Shown: positions 19,598 to 30,716, numbered from the stretch's first letter. The stretch is DNA of 64,000 nucleotides from Pseudomonas sp. TH31 (GCF_016650815.1 NZ_JAEKEZ010000006.1:131501-195500), one strand, 5' to 3'. Notes: generated by a model not told the origin, from the letters alone. Numbers and translations are program-made.

Positions 19598-19696
19598 TTC
19601 GCGAGCAAGCCCGCTCCCACATTGGTTTTGCGGTGTACCCGAGATTTGTGGGCAGACACAAATCCCCTGTGGGAGCGGGCTTGCTCGCGAAGGCGT
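19598..19696. repeat. REP inverted pair (GCGAGCAAGCCCGCTCCCAC type)
   Basis: CGCGAGCAAGCCCGCTCCCA and its complement about 50 bp apart, in the gap between purU and fdhA. It reaches to within two bases of the purU stop. Confidence 0.9.
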
Positions 19697-19697
19697 C

Positions 19698-20555
19698 CTA
19701 AAGAACGACCGTGCGATTGGCGTTCAAAAACACTCGTCGTTCAATGTGATAACCCACCGCCCGAGCCAAGGTCAGCCCCTCGATATCCCGCCCCTTGGCG
19801 ATCAAATCTTCCGGGTAATGACTGTGGTCCACCGCTTCCACGCCCTGGGCGATGATCGGGCCTTCGTCCAGGTCGTTGTTGATGTAGTGCGCCGTGGCGC
19901 CGACCAGTTTCACGCCCTTGTTGTAGGCCTGGTGATACGGCTTGGCACCTTTGAAACCCGGCAGCAGGGAGTGGTGAATGTTGATCGCCTTGCCGTCGAG
20001 TTTGCGGCACAGCTCCGGCGACAGGACTTGCATGTAACGGGCAAGGATCACCAGCTCGGCGCCGGACTCTTCTATCACCTGCCACACCTGGCGCTCTTGC
20101 GACGGCTTGTCGTTAGGGTCGAGGGGGAAGTGGTAGTACGGAATCTGGTGCCAGTCGGCCAACGGTTTGAGGTCCGGGTGGTTGGAAACCACGGCGGCCA
20201 CGTCCATCGACAATTGGCCGATGCGCTGGCGGTAGAGCAAGTCATTGAGACAGTGATCGGCCTTGGAGACCATGATCACCACTTTTGGCCGGTAGTTCGG
20301 TGCGGTGAGTTCGAAGATCATGCCGAAGGCCTGGCCACGCTCTGCCAGACCGGCGCGAAAGGCTAGCTCGTCGAAGCCGTCGGGCTGACGGAATTCCACA
20401 CGAATGAAGAAACGACCCGAGAGCCGGTCATCGAAGGAATGGTGCTCGGTGACGTAGCAGCCCTGCTCGAACAGAAAGCGGGTCACCGCATCCACGGTGC
20501 CGAGGACGCTTGGGCAGTCGGCGGTCAGAATCCATGTGTCTGGGGCGCGGCTCAT
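19698..20555 (-). CDS. purU: Formyltetrahydrofolate deformylase
   Basis: 285 residues: an ACT domain (about 5-85) and a formyltransferase-like hydrolase domain with INIHHSLLPGFKGAKPY and the catalytic aspartate in NNDLDEGPIIAQG. It hydrolyses 10-formyl-THF to formate and THF, recycling folate loaded with C1 units by sarcosine oxidase and dimethylglycine oxidation. It follows soxG in the same direction after a long perfect hairpin and precedes fdhA. This is the glycine-betaine-linked purU; genomes of this genus usually carry another copy. Confidence 0.95.
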   Translation of the reverse strand: MSRAPDTWILTADCPSVLGTVDAVTRFLFEQGCYVTEHHSFDDRLSGRFFIRVEFRQPDGFDELAFRAGLAERGQAFGMIFELTAPNYRPKVVIMVSKADHCLNDLLYRQRIGQLSMDVAAVVSNHPDLKPLADWHQIPYYHFPLDPNDKPSQERQVWQVIEESGAELVILARYMQVLSPELCRKLDGKAINIHHSLLPGFKGAKPYHQAYNKGVKLVGATAHYINNDLDEGPIIAQGVEAVDHSHYPEDLIAKGRDIEGLTLARAVGYHIERRVFLNANRTVVL

Positions 20556-20575
20556 AGTGCGGTGACTCCTCTTGT

Positions 20576-20706
20576 GTAGCAGCTGCCGAAGGCTGCGTTC
20601 GGCGACGAAGTCGTCGTAAAACCTGAACCCCCGGATACCGAATAGAATCCGGGGTGCCTGATTGGCGACGACTTCGTCGCCGAACGCAGCCTTCGGCAGC
20701 TGCTAC
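20576..20706. repeat. Long perfect inverted repeat (41-bp arms) with nested hairpin
   Basis: Arms 20576-20616 and 20666-20706 are exact complements. They start GTAGCAGCTGCCGAAGGCTG and run on through GGCGACGAAGTCGTCG. The 49-bp loop contains a second stem, CCCCGGAT (20629-20636) with ATCCGGGG (20647-20654). It lies between soxG and purU and could stall transcription or protect upstream mRNA. Confidence 0.92.
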
Positions 20707-20723
20707 AGGGAGTTCAGCATTCT

Positions 20724-21356
20724 TCAGGCCTGAACGCTTAACCCGTACTCAGCAGCAGCATCCTGCAACCACAACCACCAGTAATCCGAGAAGCTGCGAC
20801 GAATCAGCAGTTCCCAGGTGTCTTCAGCGGTATGACGGATCACCAGTTGCGACTTGGCGAACACGGTCCCTACAGCCTTGCCCACCGGAAAACTATTCGG
20901 GTGCACGTCGTAGCTGGTGGATTTCATCAGCAGCTGGCGCACGTTCGGGCCGCTCAGTTCGAGGATCTGCTGGCCGCCGCTGACGTTGACGATCTGGATG
21001 TGCAGGTCGCCCAGCGCTTCTCGGAGTTTTTGCTCGGCGGCGAATTCTTCACCGCTCGGCACGATCAGCAGCCATTCATCCGGCCCCATCCATTGCAGGC
21101 TGGTTTCGCCTTTGACGATGACGGTCAGGGCGCCGGGTAATTCGATGCCCAACGCCTTGTGCACGCCAGCACTGAATGCCGCATCGTGGCCATCGCCACG
21201 AATGGTCAGGTGGCCGAGGAGTTTTTTCTCACGCACGATCACGCCGGCGCTCTTACGGCCCTTGCCCACCAGGCTGGCGAGGTCGGCATGATGCAGCGAC
21301 GACTCGGCCTTGGCCCCGGCGGTTGGGCGTTGTTGGTAAACATTGGCTGTGGTCAT
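20724..21356 (-). CDS. soxG: Sarcosine oxidase gamma subunit
   Basis: 210-residue small subunit of heterotetrameric sarcosine oxidase, with a GcvT-like fold (GPDEWLLIVPSG, SGGQQILELSGPNVRQLL). The complex oxidises sarcosine to glycine, forming 5,10-methylene-THF and hydrogen peroxide. It lies downstream of soxA in the soxBDAG order. A REP pair fills most of the 168-bp gap between them. Start at 21356. Confidence 0.95.
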   Translation of the reverse strand: MTTANVYQQRPTAGAKAESSLHHADLASLVGKGRKSAGVIVREKKLLGHLTIRGDGHDAAFSAGVHKALGIELPGALTVIVKGETSLQWMGPDEWLLIVPSGEEFAAEQKLREALGDLHIQIVNVSGGQQILELSGPNVRQLLMKSTSYDVHPNSFPVGKAVGTVFAKSQLVIRHTAEDTWELLIRRSFSDYWWLWLQDAAAEYGLSVQA

Positions 21357-21410
21357 AAAGCACCTTTATCAATTCTGTTGGTTCCGGCCCCTGTGGTGGC
21401 TGGACTGACG

Positions 21411-21477
21411 CCTTCGCGAGCAAGCCCGCTCCCACATTTGACCGCGTTCCCCTGTGGGAGCGGGCTTGCTCGCGAAT
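21411..21477. repeat. REP inverted pair (GCGAGCAAGCCCGCTCCCAC type)
   Basis: CGCGAGCAAGCCCGCTCCCA and complement with a short 18-bp loop in the soxA-soxG gap, inside a transcription unit. Confidence 0.9.
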
Positions 21478-21524
21478 CGCTCAGACGACTCGGTGCAACC
21501 GCCCGCCCACAGGGCTCGAGGCCA

Positions 21525-24500
21525 TTAGATGTTCTGGCGATCACCCTTCGGATCAAAGAACACCGAAGAAACGATTTCCGCCTCGATCACGCTACCGTCG
21601 GCCAGCGGTGCGAACACCCGCTCACCGATACGCTTCAAGCCGCCCTTCACCACACCCATGGCAAACGAATAGCCGAGGGAGTTGTGCGCGTAGCTGGAGG
21701 TCACGTGGCCAACCATGGTCATCGGGATGGTTTGCTTGGTGTTGAACACCAACTGCGCCCCTTCCGGCAGCCATTTGGTTGGATCGATCGGCTTCAGGCC
21801 CACCAATTGTTTACGTTGATCACGCACGCAGTCTTCACGGTTCATGCCACGCTGGCCGATCCACGAGAACGGTTTGGTGCGACCGACACACCAGCCCATG
21901 TTCAGGTCGTCCGGGGTCATCGAGCCGTCAGTGTCCTGGCCGACGATGATGAAGCCCTTCTCGGCCCGCAGAACGTGCATGGTTTCAGTGCCGTACGGGG
22001 TCAGGTTGTACTGCTTGCCGGCCGCGACGATTTTCTCGAGTACGCCCATGGCGTAGTCGGCTTGCACGTTGACTTCGTACGACAGCTCACCGGTAAACGA
22101 AATCCGGAACACCCGCGCCGGGACACCGCCGACCAGGCCTTCTTTCCAGGTCATGAACGGGAAGGCTTCGTTGCTCAGATCAATATCGGTGACTTCGCTG
22201 AGCAGCTTGCGGCTGTTCGGCCCGGACAGGGTCATGGTTGCCCAGTGATCCGTCACGGAAGTGAAGTACACCTTCAGGTCTGGCCATTCGGTCTGTTGGT
22301 AGATTTCCAGCCATTGCAGCACGCGTGCAGCGCCGCCGGTGGTGGTGGTCATCACGAAGTGGTTGTCAGCGAGGCATGCGGTTACGCCGTCGTCAAACAC
22401 CATGCCGTCTTCTTTACACATCAGGCCGTAGCGGGCCTTGCCCACATCGAGCTTGGTCCAGGCGTTGGTGTAGATGCGGTTCAGGAACTCACGGGCATCC
22501 GGGCCTTGAATGTCGATCTTGCCGAGGGTCGAAGCGTCCAGCAGGCCGACGCTGTCGCGCACGGCTTTGCATTCGCGCTTGATCGCGGCGTGCAGGTCTT
22601 CGCCGTTTTTCGGGAAGTACCACGGACGTTTCCACTGACCGACGTCTTCGAATTCAGCACCGTTTTTCACGTGCCAGTGATGCAGCGCGGTGAAACGAAC
22701 CGGTTCAAAGATGTGCCCACAGTGACGGCCGGCCACAGCGCCGAAGGTGACCGGTGTGTAGTTCGGACGAAACATGGTGGTGCCCATCTGCGGGATGGTC
22801 ACGTTCAGCGAACGGGCGGCAATCGCCAGACCGTTGACGTTGCCGAGCTTGCCCTGATCGGTGCCGAAGCCCAGCGCGGTGTAGCGTTTGACGTGCTCGA
22901 CCGACTCGAAACCTTCGCGGGTAGCCAGTTCGATGGCGGCGGCGGTGACGTCGTTTTGCAGGTCGACGAATTGCTTCGGTGCCCGTGCGGTATTTTTCTC
23001 GTGCGGCACCTGGAACAGTGCCAGAGTCGGCTCTTCATGACGGCTCAGGGCTTTGGGCAGTACACCTTCGACCACACTGAAACCGGCTTCGCTGGCGGCG
23101 CGAGCGCCACCTTCAAAACCATCGGCCAGGGAGTCGCCGAGGCCGTAAACGCCGTTGATGCCACCGACGCATACGCGTTTTTGCGGTGCTTCGCCCGGTA
23201 CGAAACCGAGGATGTCTTCACGCCAGGTCGGCTTGCCGCCCAAGTGCGAAGCCAGGTGAACCACCGGGCTGTAACCACCGGAGGTCGCAACCAGGTCGCA
23301 ATCAAGCCATTCGCCAGGGCTGGTCACGGCGTGGGCTTTGACATCAATCGCGGCAACGCGAGCAGCGGTAACGTGCTTGCTGCCACGGGCTTCGATCACC
23401 GCGCTGCCGGTGAGGATGCGAATGCCTTTGGCGCGTGCTTCTTCAACCAAAGCACCACGCGGGTTGCTGCGGGCGTCGGCGATAGCCACCACTTGCAGAC
23501 TGGCATCGAGCCAATCCAGGGCAACACGGTAGGCGTGGTCGTTGTTGACACCCAGCACAAGCTTCTTGCCCGGTGCCACGCCGTAACGACGAACGTAAGT
23601 CGACACAGCGCCAGCGAGCATGTTGCCCGGCACGTCGTTGTTGCCGTAGACCAGCGGACGCTCGCACGCGCCGGTCGCCAGCACGACACGTTTAGCGCGA
23701 ACCCGGTGGATGCGCTGACGCACCTGGCCAATCGGAGCGCGGTCGCCGAGGTGATCGGTCAGGCGTTCGTGAATGGTCAGGAAGTTGTGGTCGTGGTAAC
23801 CGTTGACCGTGGCGCGCGGCAACAGCAGCACATCCGGGGTGTCTTTCAGTTCAGCGATGACGCTGGCAACCCATTCGGTGGCCGGTTTGCCGTCGAGGCT
23901 TTCGCGGGAATCGAGCAGGCTGCCGCCGAACTCTTCCTGCTCATCGGCCAGGATCACCCGAGCACCGCTGCGCGCAGCCGCCAATGCAGCGGCCAGGCCA
24001 GCAGGGCCGGCGCCGACGATCAGCACGTCGCAGTGCTGGTTCATGTAGTCGTAGGTGTCCGGATCGTTCTCGGTCGGCGAGCGGCCCAAACCGGCAGCCT
24101 TACGAATGTACTTCTCGTAGGTCATCCAGAACGATTGCGGGTACATGAAGGTTTTGTAGTAGAAGCCCGGCGGCATCAGCTTGCCGCCGACCTTGCCGAG
24201 AATCCCCATCATGTCGTTGTTCACGCTCGGCCAGCCGTTGGTGCTGGTGGCGACCAGGCCTTGGTACAGCGCTTGTTGCGTGGCGCGTACGTTCGGGATC
24301 TGCGTGGCTTCGGTGGCGCCGATCTGCAGCACCGCGTTCGGCTCTTCGGCACCGGCGGCGAAGATGCCGCGTGGCCGGGAATACTTGAAGCTGCGACCGA
24401 TGATGTCGACGCCGTTGGCCAGCAAGGCTGCAGCCAGCGAATCGCCCTCAAAGCCTTTGTAGACCTGGCCGTTGAAGGTGAAGCTCAGCACTTTGTTGCG

Positions 24501-24542
24501 GTCGATCCGTCCGCCGTTGGACAGGCGATTGATCTGGCTCAT
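21525..24542 (-). CDS. soxA: Sarcosine oxidase alpha subunit
   Basis: 1005 residues. The N-terminal part (about 1-100, GFEGDSLAAALLANG) is the ferredoxin-like domain of the family. Next comes a FAD/NAD domain with VLIVGAGPAGLAAALAAARSG (about 170-190), and from about 600 a GcvT-like folate-binding domain with C-terminal barrel. It transfers the oxidised methyl group to tetrahydrofolate. Start overlaps the soxD stop by four bases, showing coupling. The opposite strand has a very long open frame, which is a shadow caused by GC-rich codon use. Confidence 0.97.
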   Translation of the reverse strand: MSQINRLSNGGRIDRNKVLSFTFNGQVYKGFEGDSLAAALLANGVDIIGRSFKYSRPRGIFAAGAEEPNAVLQIGATEATQIPNVRATQQALYQGLVATSTNGWPSVNNDMMGILGKVGGKLMPPGFYYKTFMYPQSFWMTYEKYIRKAAGLGRSPTENDPDTYDYMNQHCDVLIVGAGPAGLAAALAAARSGARVILADEQEEFGGSLLDSRESLDGKPATEWVASVIAELKDTPDVLLLPRATVNGYHDHNFLTIHERLTDHLGDRAPIGQVRQRIHRVRAKRVVLATGACERPLVYGNNDVPGNMLAGAVSTYVRRYGVAPGKKLVLGVNNDHAYRVALDWLDASLQVVAIADARSNPRGALVEEARAKGIRILTGSAVIEARGSKHVTAARVAAIDVKAHAVTSPGEWLDCDLVATSGGYSPVVHLASHLGGKPTWREDILGFVPGEAPQKRVCVGGINGVYGLGDSLADGFEGGARAASEAGFSVVEGVLPKALSRHEEPTLALFQVPHEKNTARAPKQFVDLQNDVTAAAIELATREGFESVEHVKRYTALGFGTDQGKLGNVNGLAIAARSLNVTIPQMGTTMFRPNYTPVTFGAVAGRHCGHIFEPVRFTALHHWHVKNGAEFEDVGQWKRPWYFPKNGEDLHAAIKRECKAVRDSVGLLDASTLGKIDIQGPDAREFLNRIYTNAWTKLDVGKARYGLMCKEDGMVFDDGVTACLADNHFVMTTTTGGAARVLQWLEIYQQTEWPDLKVYFTSVTDHWATMTLSGPNSRKLLSEVTDIDLSNEAFPFMTWKEGLVGGVPARVFRISFTGELSYEVNVQADYAMGVLEKIVAAGKQYNLTPYGTETMHVLRAEKGFIIVGQDTDGSMTPDDLNMGWCVGRTKPFSWIGQRGMNREDCVRDQRKQLVGLKPIDPTKWLPEGAQLVFNTKQTIPMTMVGHVTSSYAHNSLGYSFAMGVVKGGLKRIGERVFAPLADGSVIEAEIVSSVFFDPKGDRQNI

Positions 24543-24868
24543 ACCTTCTCTCCCAGAGCCGTCGTAGCCGCTTTCGAGCTATCGGTCTTGTCGGTAAATT
24601 GTGGCTTGGTGCCGATCTTGTAGGTTTCGAGAATCTCGTAGGTCACGGTGTCGCGGGTCGCATTGAAGTACTGACGGCAACCGGCGGCGTGAATCCACAG
24701 TTCGTGGTGCAGACCGCGAGGGTTATCGCGGAAGAACATGTAGTCGCCCCACTCCTCGTCGGTGCAACTGGTCGGATCCAGTGGACGCGGGATGTGCGCC
24801 TGGCCGGATGCATGGAATTCCTCTTCGGAGCGCAGCTCGCCGCAGTGAGGACAGAAGATATGCAACAT
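24539..24868 (-). CDS. soxD: Sarcosine oxidase delta subunit
   Basis: 109 residues. The zinc-binding motif CPHCGELRSEEEFH is at the N-terminus, followed by the conserved DEEWGDYMFFRDNPRG and HELWIHAAGCRQYFNATRDT, as in family members. Structural subunit of heterotetrameric sarcosine oxidase. 14 bp after soxB and overlapping soxA. Confidence 0.96.
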   Translation of the reverse strand: MLHIFCPHCGELRSEEEFHASGQAHIPRPLDPTSCTDEEWGDYMFFRDNPRGLHHELWIHAAGCRQYFNATRDTVTYEILETYKIGTKPQFTDKTDSSKAATTALGEKV

Positions 24869-24882
24869 GGGGATTTCTCCTG

Positions 24883-26133
24883 TTAGTGGGCAACCGCAGC
24901 AGCGCCGTGTTCATCGATCAACGCACCGTTGTGGAAACGGTCGATGGAGAAAGGTGCGGCCAATGGGTGCATTTCACCCTTGGCCAGGCTCGCGGCAAAT
25001 ACGTTGCCCGAGCCAGGTGTTGCCTTGAAGCCTCCGGTGCCCCAACCGCAGTTGAAGAACATGTTCGGCACCGGGGTTTTCGAGATGATCGGGCAGGCAT
25101 CCGGGGTGGTGTCGACGATGCCGCCCCACTGACGGTTCATGCGTACGCGCGACAGCACCGGGAACATCTCGACGATGGCCTGGATGGTGTGCTCGATCAC
25201 CGGGTACGAACCGCGCTGGCCGTAGCCGTTGTAGCCGTCAATACCGGCGCCGATCACCAGGTCGCCCTTGTCGGACTGGCTGATGTAACCGTGCACGGCG
25301 TTGGACATGATCACGCTGTCGATAATCGGCTTGATCGGCTCGGACACCAGTGCTTGCAGCGGGTGGGATTCGATCGGCAGGCGGAAACCGGCGAGTTTGG
25401 CCATGTGCCCGGAGTTACCGGCGGTCACTACGCCGACGCGCTTGGCGCCGATGAAGCCCTTGTTGGTTTCAACACCGATGCACACGCCGTTTTCCTTGCG
25501 GAAACCGATCACTTCGGTCTGCTGGATCAGGTCCACGCCCAAGGCGTCGGCGGCACGGGCAAAGCCCCAGGCCACGGCATCGTGACGAGCCACACCGCCG
25601 CGACGCTGAACGGTTGCGCCCAGCACCGGGTAGCGGGTGTTCCTGGAGCAGTCGAGGTACGGAATCTCGTCGGCCACTTGCTTGGCATCGAGCAGTTCGC
25701 CGTCCACACCGTTGAGGCGGTTGGCGCTGACCCGACGCTCGGAATCACGTATGTCTTGCAGGGTGTGGCACAGGTTGTAAACGCCACGCTGGGAGAACAT
25801 CACGTTGTAGTTCAGGTCCTGGGACAGGCCTTCCCACAATTTCATTGCGTGTTCGTACAGGTGCGCCGACTCGTCCCACAGGTAGTTGGAGCGAACGATG
25901 GTGGTGTTGCGCGCGGTGTTACCGCCGCCCAGCCAGCCTTTCTCGACCACGGCCACGTTGGTGATGCCGTGTTCCTTGGCCAGGTAGTAGGCGGTCGCCA
26001 GACCATGCCCGCCACCGCCGACAATGACCACGTCATAGACCTTTTTAGGGGTCGGCGTGCGCCACATTTTCTGCCAGTTTTCGTGATGGCTGAGGGAGTG
26101 CTTGAAGAGGCCGAAGCCCGAATAGCGTTGCAT
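24883..26133 (-). CDS. soxB: Sarcosine oxidase beta subunit
   Basis: 416 residues with a D-amino-acid-oxidase-type FAD fold: [19 protein letters not shown] at about 36-54, and the C-terminal [14 protein letters not shown] block. It carries out sarcosine oxidation; the family holds covalent FMN between the alpha and beta subunits. I chose ATG 26133 ([10 protein letters not shown]), nine bases after GGAG; ATG 26139 lies too close to it. It follows glyA by 23 bp and leads the sox genes. Confidence 0.96.
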   Translation of the reverse strand: MQRYSGFGLFKHSLSHHENWQKMWRTPTPKKVYDVVIVGGGGHGLATAYYLAKEHGITNVAVVEKGWLGGGNTARNTTIVRSNYLWDESAHLYEHAMKLWEGLSQDLNYNVMFSQRGVYNLCHTLQDIRDSERRVSANRLNGVDGELLDAKQVADEIPYLDCSRNTRYPVLGATVQRRGGVARHDAVAWGFARAADALGVDLIQQTEVIGFRKENGVCIGVETNKGFIGAKRVGVVTAGNSGHMAKLAGFRLPIESHPLQALVSEPIKPIIDSVIMSNAVHGYISQSDKGDLVIGAGIDGYNGYGQRGSYPVIEHTIQAIVEMFPVLSRVRMNRQWGGIVDTTPDACPIISKTPVPNMFFNCGWGTGGFKATPGSGNVFAASLAKGEMHPLAAPFSIDRFHNGALIDEHGAAAVAH

Positions 26134-26156
26134 AGTCATTTACTCCAAAACCGCGC

Positions 26157-27410
<1,254 letters not shown>

Positions 27411-27603
27411 CGCGTCTCTCCCAGCGGCGGCTTGTGCGCCTTTCGTCTCGGTGAGGCACGTACCTTTCGGCAGTGCCCAATGGACACGATGGTATGACCG
27501 GCGCAGACAGGTCAAATGCCTATGGACGCCACGCAAAGGTGCGTTTACGACATGGGCTGAAATGGCGGGTCAGACGCCATCCTCGAACCACCGGGGATTC
27601 CCC

Positions 27604-27691
27604 GTGGGAGCGAGCCTGCTCGCGATGAGGCCGTCACAGCCAGCCTTGATGTTGCCTGACCCACCGCTATCGCGAGCAGGCTCGCTCCCAC
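27604..27691. repeat. REP inverted pair (GTGGGAGCGAGCCTGCTCGCG type)
   Basis: Inverted arms GTGGGAGCGAGCCTGCTCGC and complement, upstream of glyA and just beside a second pair of another family. Confidence 0.88.
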
Positions 27692-27710
27692 AAGGTGCGC
27701 GCGCCTGTGC

Positions 27711-27789
27711 GTAGGAGCTGCCGAAGGCTGCGATCTTTTGACTTTGCTCTTTAGAAGATCAAAAGATCGCAGCCTTCGGCAGCTCCTAC
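27711..27789. repeat. REP inverted pair (GATCGCAGCC type)
   Basis: GTAGGAGCTGCCGAAGGCTG and complement, perfect arms, 20-bp A/T-rich loop, immediately downstream of the traX-like gene. Confidence 0.9.
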
Positions 27790-27793
27790 AGGG

Positions 27794-28504
27794 TTATGCG
27801 ACGAACTCGCGGACGAGTAACAGCAGCAGGAAGTGCGCGGGATAGAGCGCGTACGCCCAGCGGCGCATTGGCGGTGGCCTTACGCTTTGGGCATGTCGCA
27901 AAAACAACACCCCCAGCAATGGCGCGATCAGACACGCGGCAATCCCGAAAATCGCCGCACTGTTGCCCTCCCGCGCCGCGTCATACAACACCGCCCACTG
28001 ATTTGCCGCCAGGCACACCACCCCCGGCAAAAGGCTGAAATACCAGGCCCGGCGGATCACCAGCAGCATCGCCAGCGGCAACAGCACGCCGAAGAAACCG
28101 AACATCAGTCGCTCCGGGAACAACACCGCGAGCAATACAGCAGCGACCGCCAGCAGTCGCGATTGAAGCACCAGCTGCTGCCATCCACGCGCCACCAGCA
28201 GACCGAGGACCAAAGTAGGCATCACGTTTAACGTGTCGGGATCAGGAATGTAGACCCGGTAGGGGATTTCACTGACAACGCTAAACACCATCAACCACCC
28301 CAGATAGCGCCACTGACCATCAGTCGCTGCCGCACGGGTGCGCACCAGATTCGCCGCCATCGCCAGACAGAACCAGGGAAACGCCAGCCTGCCCGGCACA
28401 TACAGAAAATCGAGGGAGTAACCGACATATCGCAGGTGATCGAGCACCATGCTCAACAGCGCCAGCCACTTGAGCAGATCCAGCGCGCCGTCCCGCTGCG
28501 TCAT
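27794..28504 (-). CDS. TraX family membrane protein
   Basis: About 236 residues and seven to eight hydrophobic segments. The N-terminus GALDLLKWLALLSMVLDHLRYVG and the C-terminus YALYPAHFLLLLLVREF match the TraX family (F-pilin acetylase relatives). Chromosomal TraX proteins have no proven substrate, and no conjugation genes are near. Start chosen at 28504 (MTQRDGAL); 28510 (MHMTQ) is possible and neither has a strong ribosome-binding site. It is divergent from ltaE. Confidence 0.82.
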   Translation of the reverse strand: MTQRDGALDLLKWLALLSMVLDHLRYVGYSLDFLYVPGRLAFPWFCLAMAANLVRTRAAATDGQWRYLGWLMVFSVVSEIPYRVYIPDPDTLNVMPTLVLGLLVARGWQQLVLQSRLLAVAAVLLAVLFPERLMFGFFGVLLPLAMLLVIRRAWYFSLLPGVVCLAANQWAVLYDAAREGNSAAIFGIAACLIAPLLGVLFLRHAQSVRPPPMRRWAYALYPAHFLLLLLVREFVA

Positions 28505-28641
28505 GTGCATAATTGCCCATCGACTGTGTATTTTTCTGACAGCATCATCGCGTGTGCTCCCCGGACGATCTTCGGTAAAGTGCGCACCATCATTGACCAC
28601 AAAACCCTTCACCATAGGGGTTTTGAACACGGAATCAGGCC

Positions 28642-29682
28642 ATGACCGATAAGAGCCAACAATTTGCCAGCGACAACTATTCCGGTATCTGCCCTGAAGC
28701 CTGGGCCGCCATGGAACAGGCCAACCACGGCCACCAACGCGCTTATGGCGACGACGAATGGACCGCTCGCGCGTCCGACGATTTCCGCAAACTGTTTGAA
28801 ACCGACTGCGAAGTGTTCTTCGCCTTCAACGGCACCGCGGCCAACTCGCTGGCCCTGTCGTCGCTGTGCCAGAGTTACCATAGCGTGATCTGCTCGGAAA
28901 CCGCCCACGTCGAAACCGACGAATGCGGCGCGCCGGAATTCTTTTCCAACGGTTCCAAACTGCTGGTCGCGCGCACCGAAAACGGCAAGCTGACCCCGGA
29001 ATCGATCCGCGAAGTCGCGCTCAAGCGCCAGGACATCCACTACCCGAAACCCCGCGTCGTGACCCTGACCCAGGCCACCGAGGTCGGCAGCGTCTACACC
29101 CCGGAAGAAATCCGCGCCATCAGCGCCACCTGCAAAGAGCTCGGCCTGAACCTGCACATGGACGGCGCGCGGTTCTCCAACGCTTGCGCGTTCCTCGGCT
29201 GCTCCCCGGCCGACCTGACCTGGAAGGCCGGCGTCGACGTGCTGTGCTTTGGCGGCACGAAAAACGGCATGGCGGTGGGTGAGGCGATTCTGTTCTTCAA
29301 CCATAAACTGGCTGAAGACTTCGACTACCGCTGCAAGCAGGCCGGGCAATTGGCCTCGAAGATGCGCTTCCTGTCCGCCCCCTGGGTCGGGATCCTGGAA
29401 AACAACGCCTGGCTCAAATACGCCAAACACGCCAACCATTGCGCGCAGCTGCTGGCGGAACTGGTCAGCGACATTGCCGGCGTGGAACTGATGTTCCCGG
29501 TACAGGCCAACGGCGTGTTCCTGCAACTCTCGGAACCGGCCATCGCCGCATTGACCGCCAAGGGCTGGCGCTTCTACACCTTCATCGGCAACGGCGGCGC
29601 CCGCTTCATGTGCTCGTGGGACACCGAAGAAGAGCGCGTGCGGGAATTGGCGGCGGATATCCGCGAGGTCATGAGCGCCTAA
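28642..29682 (+). CDS. ltaE: Low-specificity L-threonine aldolase
   Basis: 346-residue PLP enzyme of the beta-eliminating lyase fold: FAFNGTAANSLAL, CSETAHVETDECGAPE, LHMDGARFSNA and the Schiff-base lysine in CFGGTKNGMAVGEAI. It cleaves threonine or beta-hydroxy amino acids to glycine and an aldehyde. Its position beside glyA and the gbc genes matches the glycine betaine locus of P. aeruginosa, which also carries a threonine aldolase gene. Confidence 0.94.
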   Translation: MTDKSQQFASDNYSGICPEAWAAMEQANHGHQRAYGDDEWTARASDDFRKLFETDCEVFFAFNGTAANSLALSSLCQSYHSVICSETAHVETDECGAPEFFSNGSKLLVARTENGKLTPESIREVALKRQDIHYPKPRVVTLTQATEVGSVYTPEEIRAISATCKELGLNLHMDGARFSNACAFLGCSPADLTWKAGVDVLCFGGTKNGMAVGEAILFFNHKLAEDFDYRCKQAGQLASKMRFLSAPWVGILENNAWLKYAKHANHCAQLLAELVSDIAGVELMFPVQANGVFLQLSEPAIAALTAKGWRFYTFIGNGGARFMCSWDTEEERVRELAADIREVMSA

Positions 29683-29692
29683 GCCTGCCCCT

Positions 29693-29790
29693 GTAGGAGC
29701 TGCCGAGTGAAACGAGGCTGCGATCTTTTGATCTTGTTTTTAAGATCAAGATCAAAAGATCGCAGCCTCGTTTCACTCGGCAGCTCCTAC
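29693..29790. repeat. REP inverted pair, GAGTGAAACGAG variant
   Basis: Long perfect arms GTAGGAGCTGCCGAGTGAAA... running to GATCTTTTGATCTT, with the usual TTCGG tip replaced by GAGTGAAACGAG. The same variant recurs on the other side of the SDR gene. Confidence 0.9.
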
Positions 29791-29879
29791 AGGACTCGCG
29801 TCGCCCCTGAAAGTCTTGGTCTACATTGTCTGGCGAGCCGTTTCGATTCGCTCAGAGAATAATAATCAGGAGCGCACGC

Positions 29880-30704
29880 ATGTCCTTACAAGGCAAAACC
29901 CTGTTCATCACCGGCGCCAGCCGTGGCATTGGTCGCGAGATCGCACTGCGGGCTGCCCGCGACGGGGCCAATATTGTGATTGCGGCCAAGAGCGCCGAAC
30001 CACATCCCAAGTTGCCGGGCACAATTTTCAGCGTGGCCAGGGAAGTCGAGGCGGCGGGTGGCAAGGCGTTGGCATTACAGGTGGATGTGCGCGATGAAGT
30101 CGCGGTACGTGAGGCACTGGCCCAGGCCAATGAGCACTTCGGCGGGATTGATGCGCTGATCAACAATGCCGGCGCGATCAAGTTGACCGGTGTTCAGCAC
30201 GTCGAGCTCAAGCGTTTCGACCTGATGCATCAAATCAATACCCGCGCCGTGTTGCTGTGCAGCCAGGCGGCCCTGCCCTACTTGAAGAAACGCGGCGGCC
30301 ACATCCTCAGCATTTCGCCACCGCTGAACCTGGCGACGAAATGGTTCGCGCAATACAGCCCTTACACCGTAACCAAGTACGGCATGAGCATGCTGACCCT
30401 GGGCATGAGTGAGGAATTTGCGGGTTACGGCATCAGCGTCAACTCGTTGTGGCCGCAGACCATGATCGCCACCGCCGCCATCGAGTTTCAACTCGGCTCG
30501 CGGGAATCCTTCAAACACGCACGAACGCCGGCGATCATGGCGGATGCCGCCCATGTCATTCTGGACAGCACAGGGCGCAGCATTACCGGGCGGTTGCTGA
30601 TTGATGAAGAGATTCTGGGAGAAAACGCAGTGACGGATTTTGAGGGGTATCGGTTTGAGCCGGACTCCACCGACAAACTGATGCCGGACTTGTTTGTCGA
30701 CTGA
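29880..30704 (+). CDS. SDR-family oxidoreductase (HSDL2-like)
   Basis: 274-residue classical/extended short-chain dehydrogenase: cofactor motif TGASRGIGREIAL (about 10-22), NNAGAI, and catalytic SPPLNL...YSPYTVTKYGMSM, where Tyr and Lys sit in YxxxK. The pattern HPKLPGTIFSVAREVEAAGGKAL is typical of the HSDL2 subgroup. Start ATG 29880 after CAGGAG. It stands alone and is bracketed by two near-identical REP variants. No role in betaine metabolism can be shown. Confidence 0.88.
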   Translation: MSLQGKTLFITGASRGIGREIALRAARDGANIVIAAKSAEPHPKLPGTIFSVAREVEAAGGKALALQVDVRDEVAVREALAQANEHFGGIDALINNAGAIKLTGVQHVELKRFDLMHQINTRAVLLCSQAALPYLKKRGGHILSISPPLNLATKWFAQYSPYTVTKYGMSMLTLGMSEEFAGYGISVNSLWPQTMIATAAIEFQLGSRESFKHARTPAIMADAAHVILDSTGRSITGRLLIDEEILGENAVTDFEGYRFEPDSTDKLMPDLFVD

Positions 30705-30716
30705 AACACGCCCCCT

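Noticed and set aside
21159..24623. 1154-residue open frame antisense to soxA
   Set aside because: It is the GC-rich shadow of soxA. It shows no domain, has low-complexity composition, and the sense strand has a complete well-known protein.
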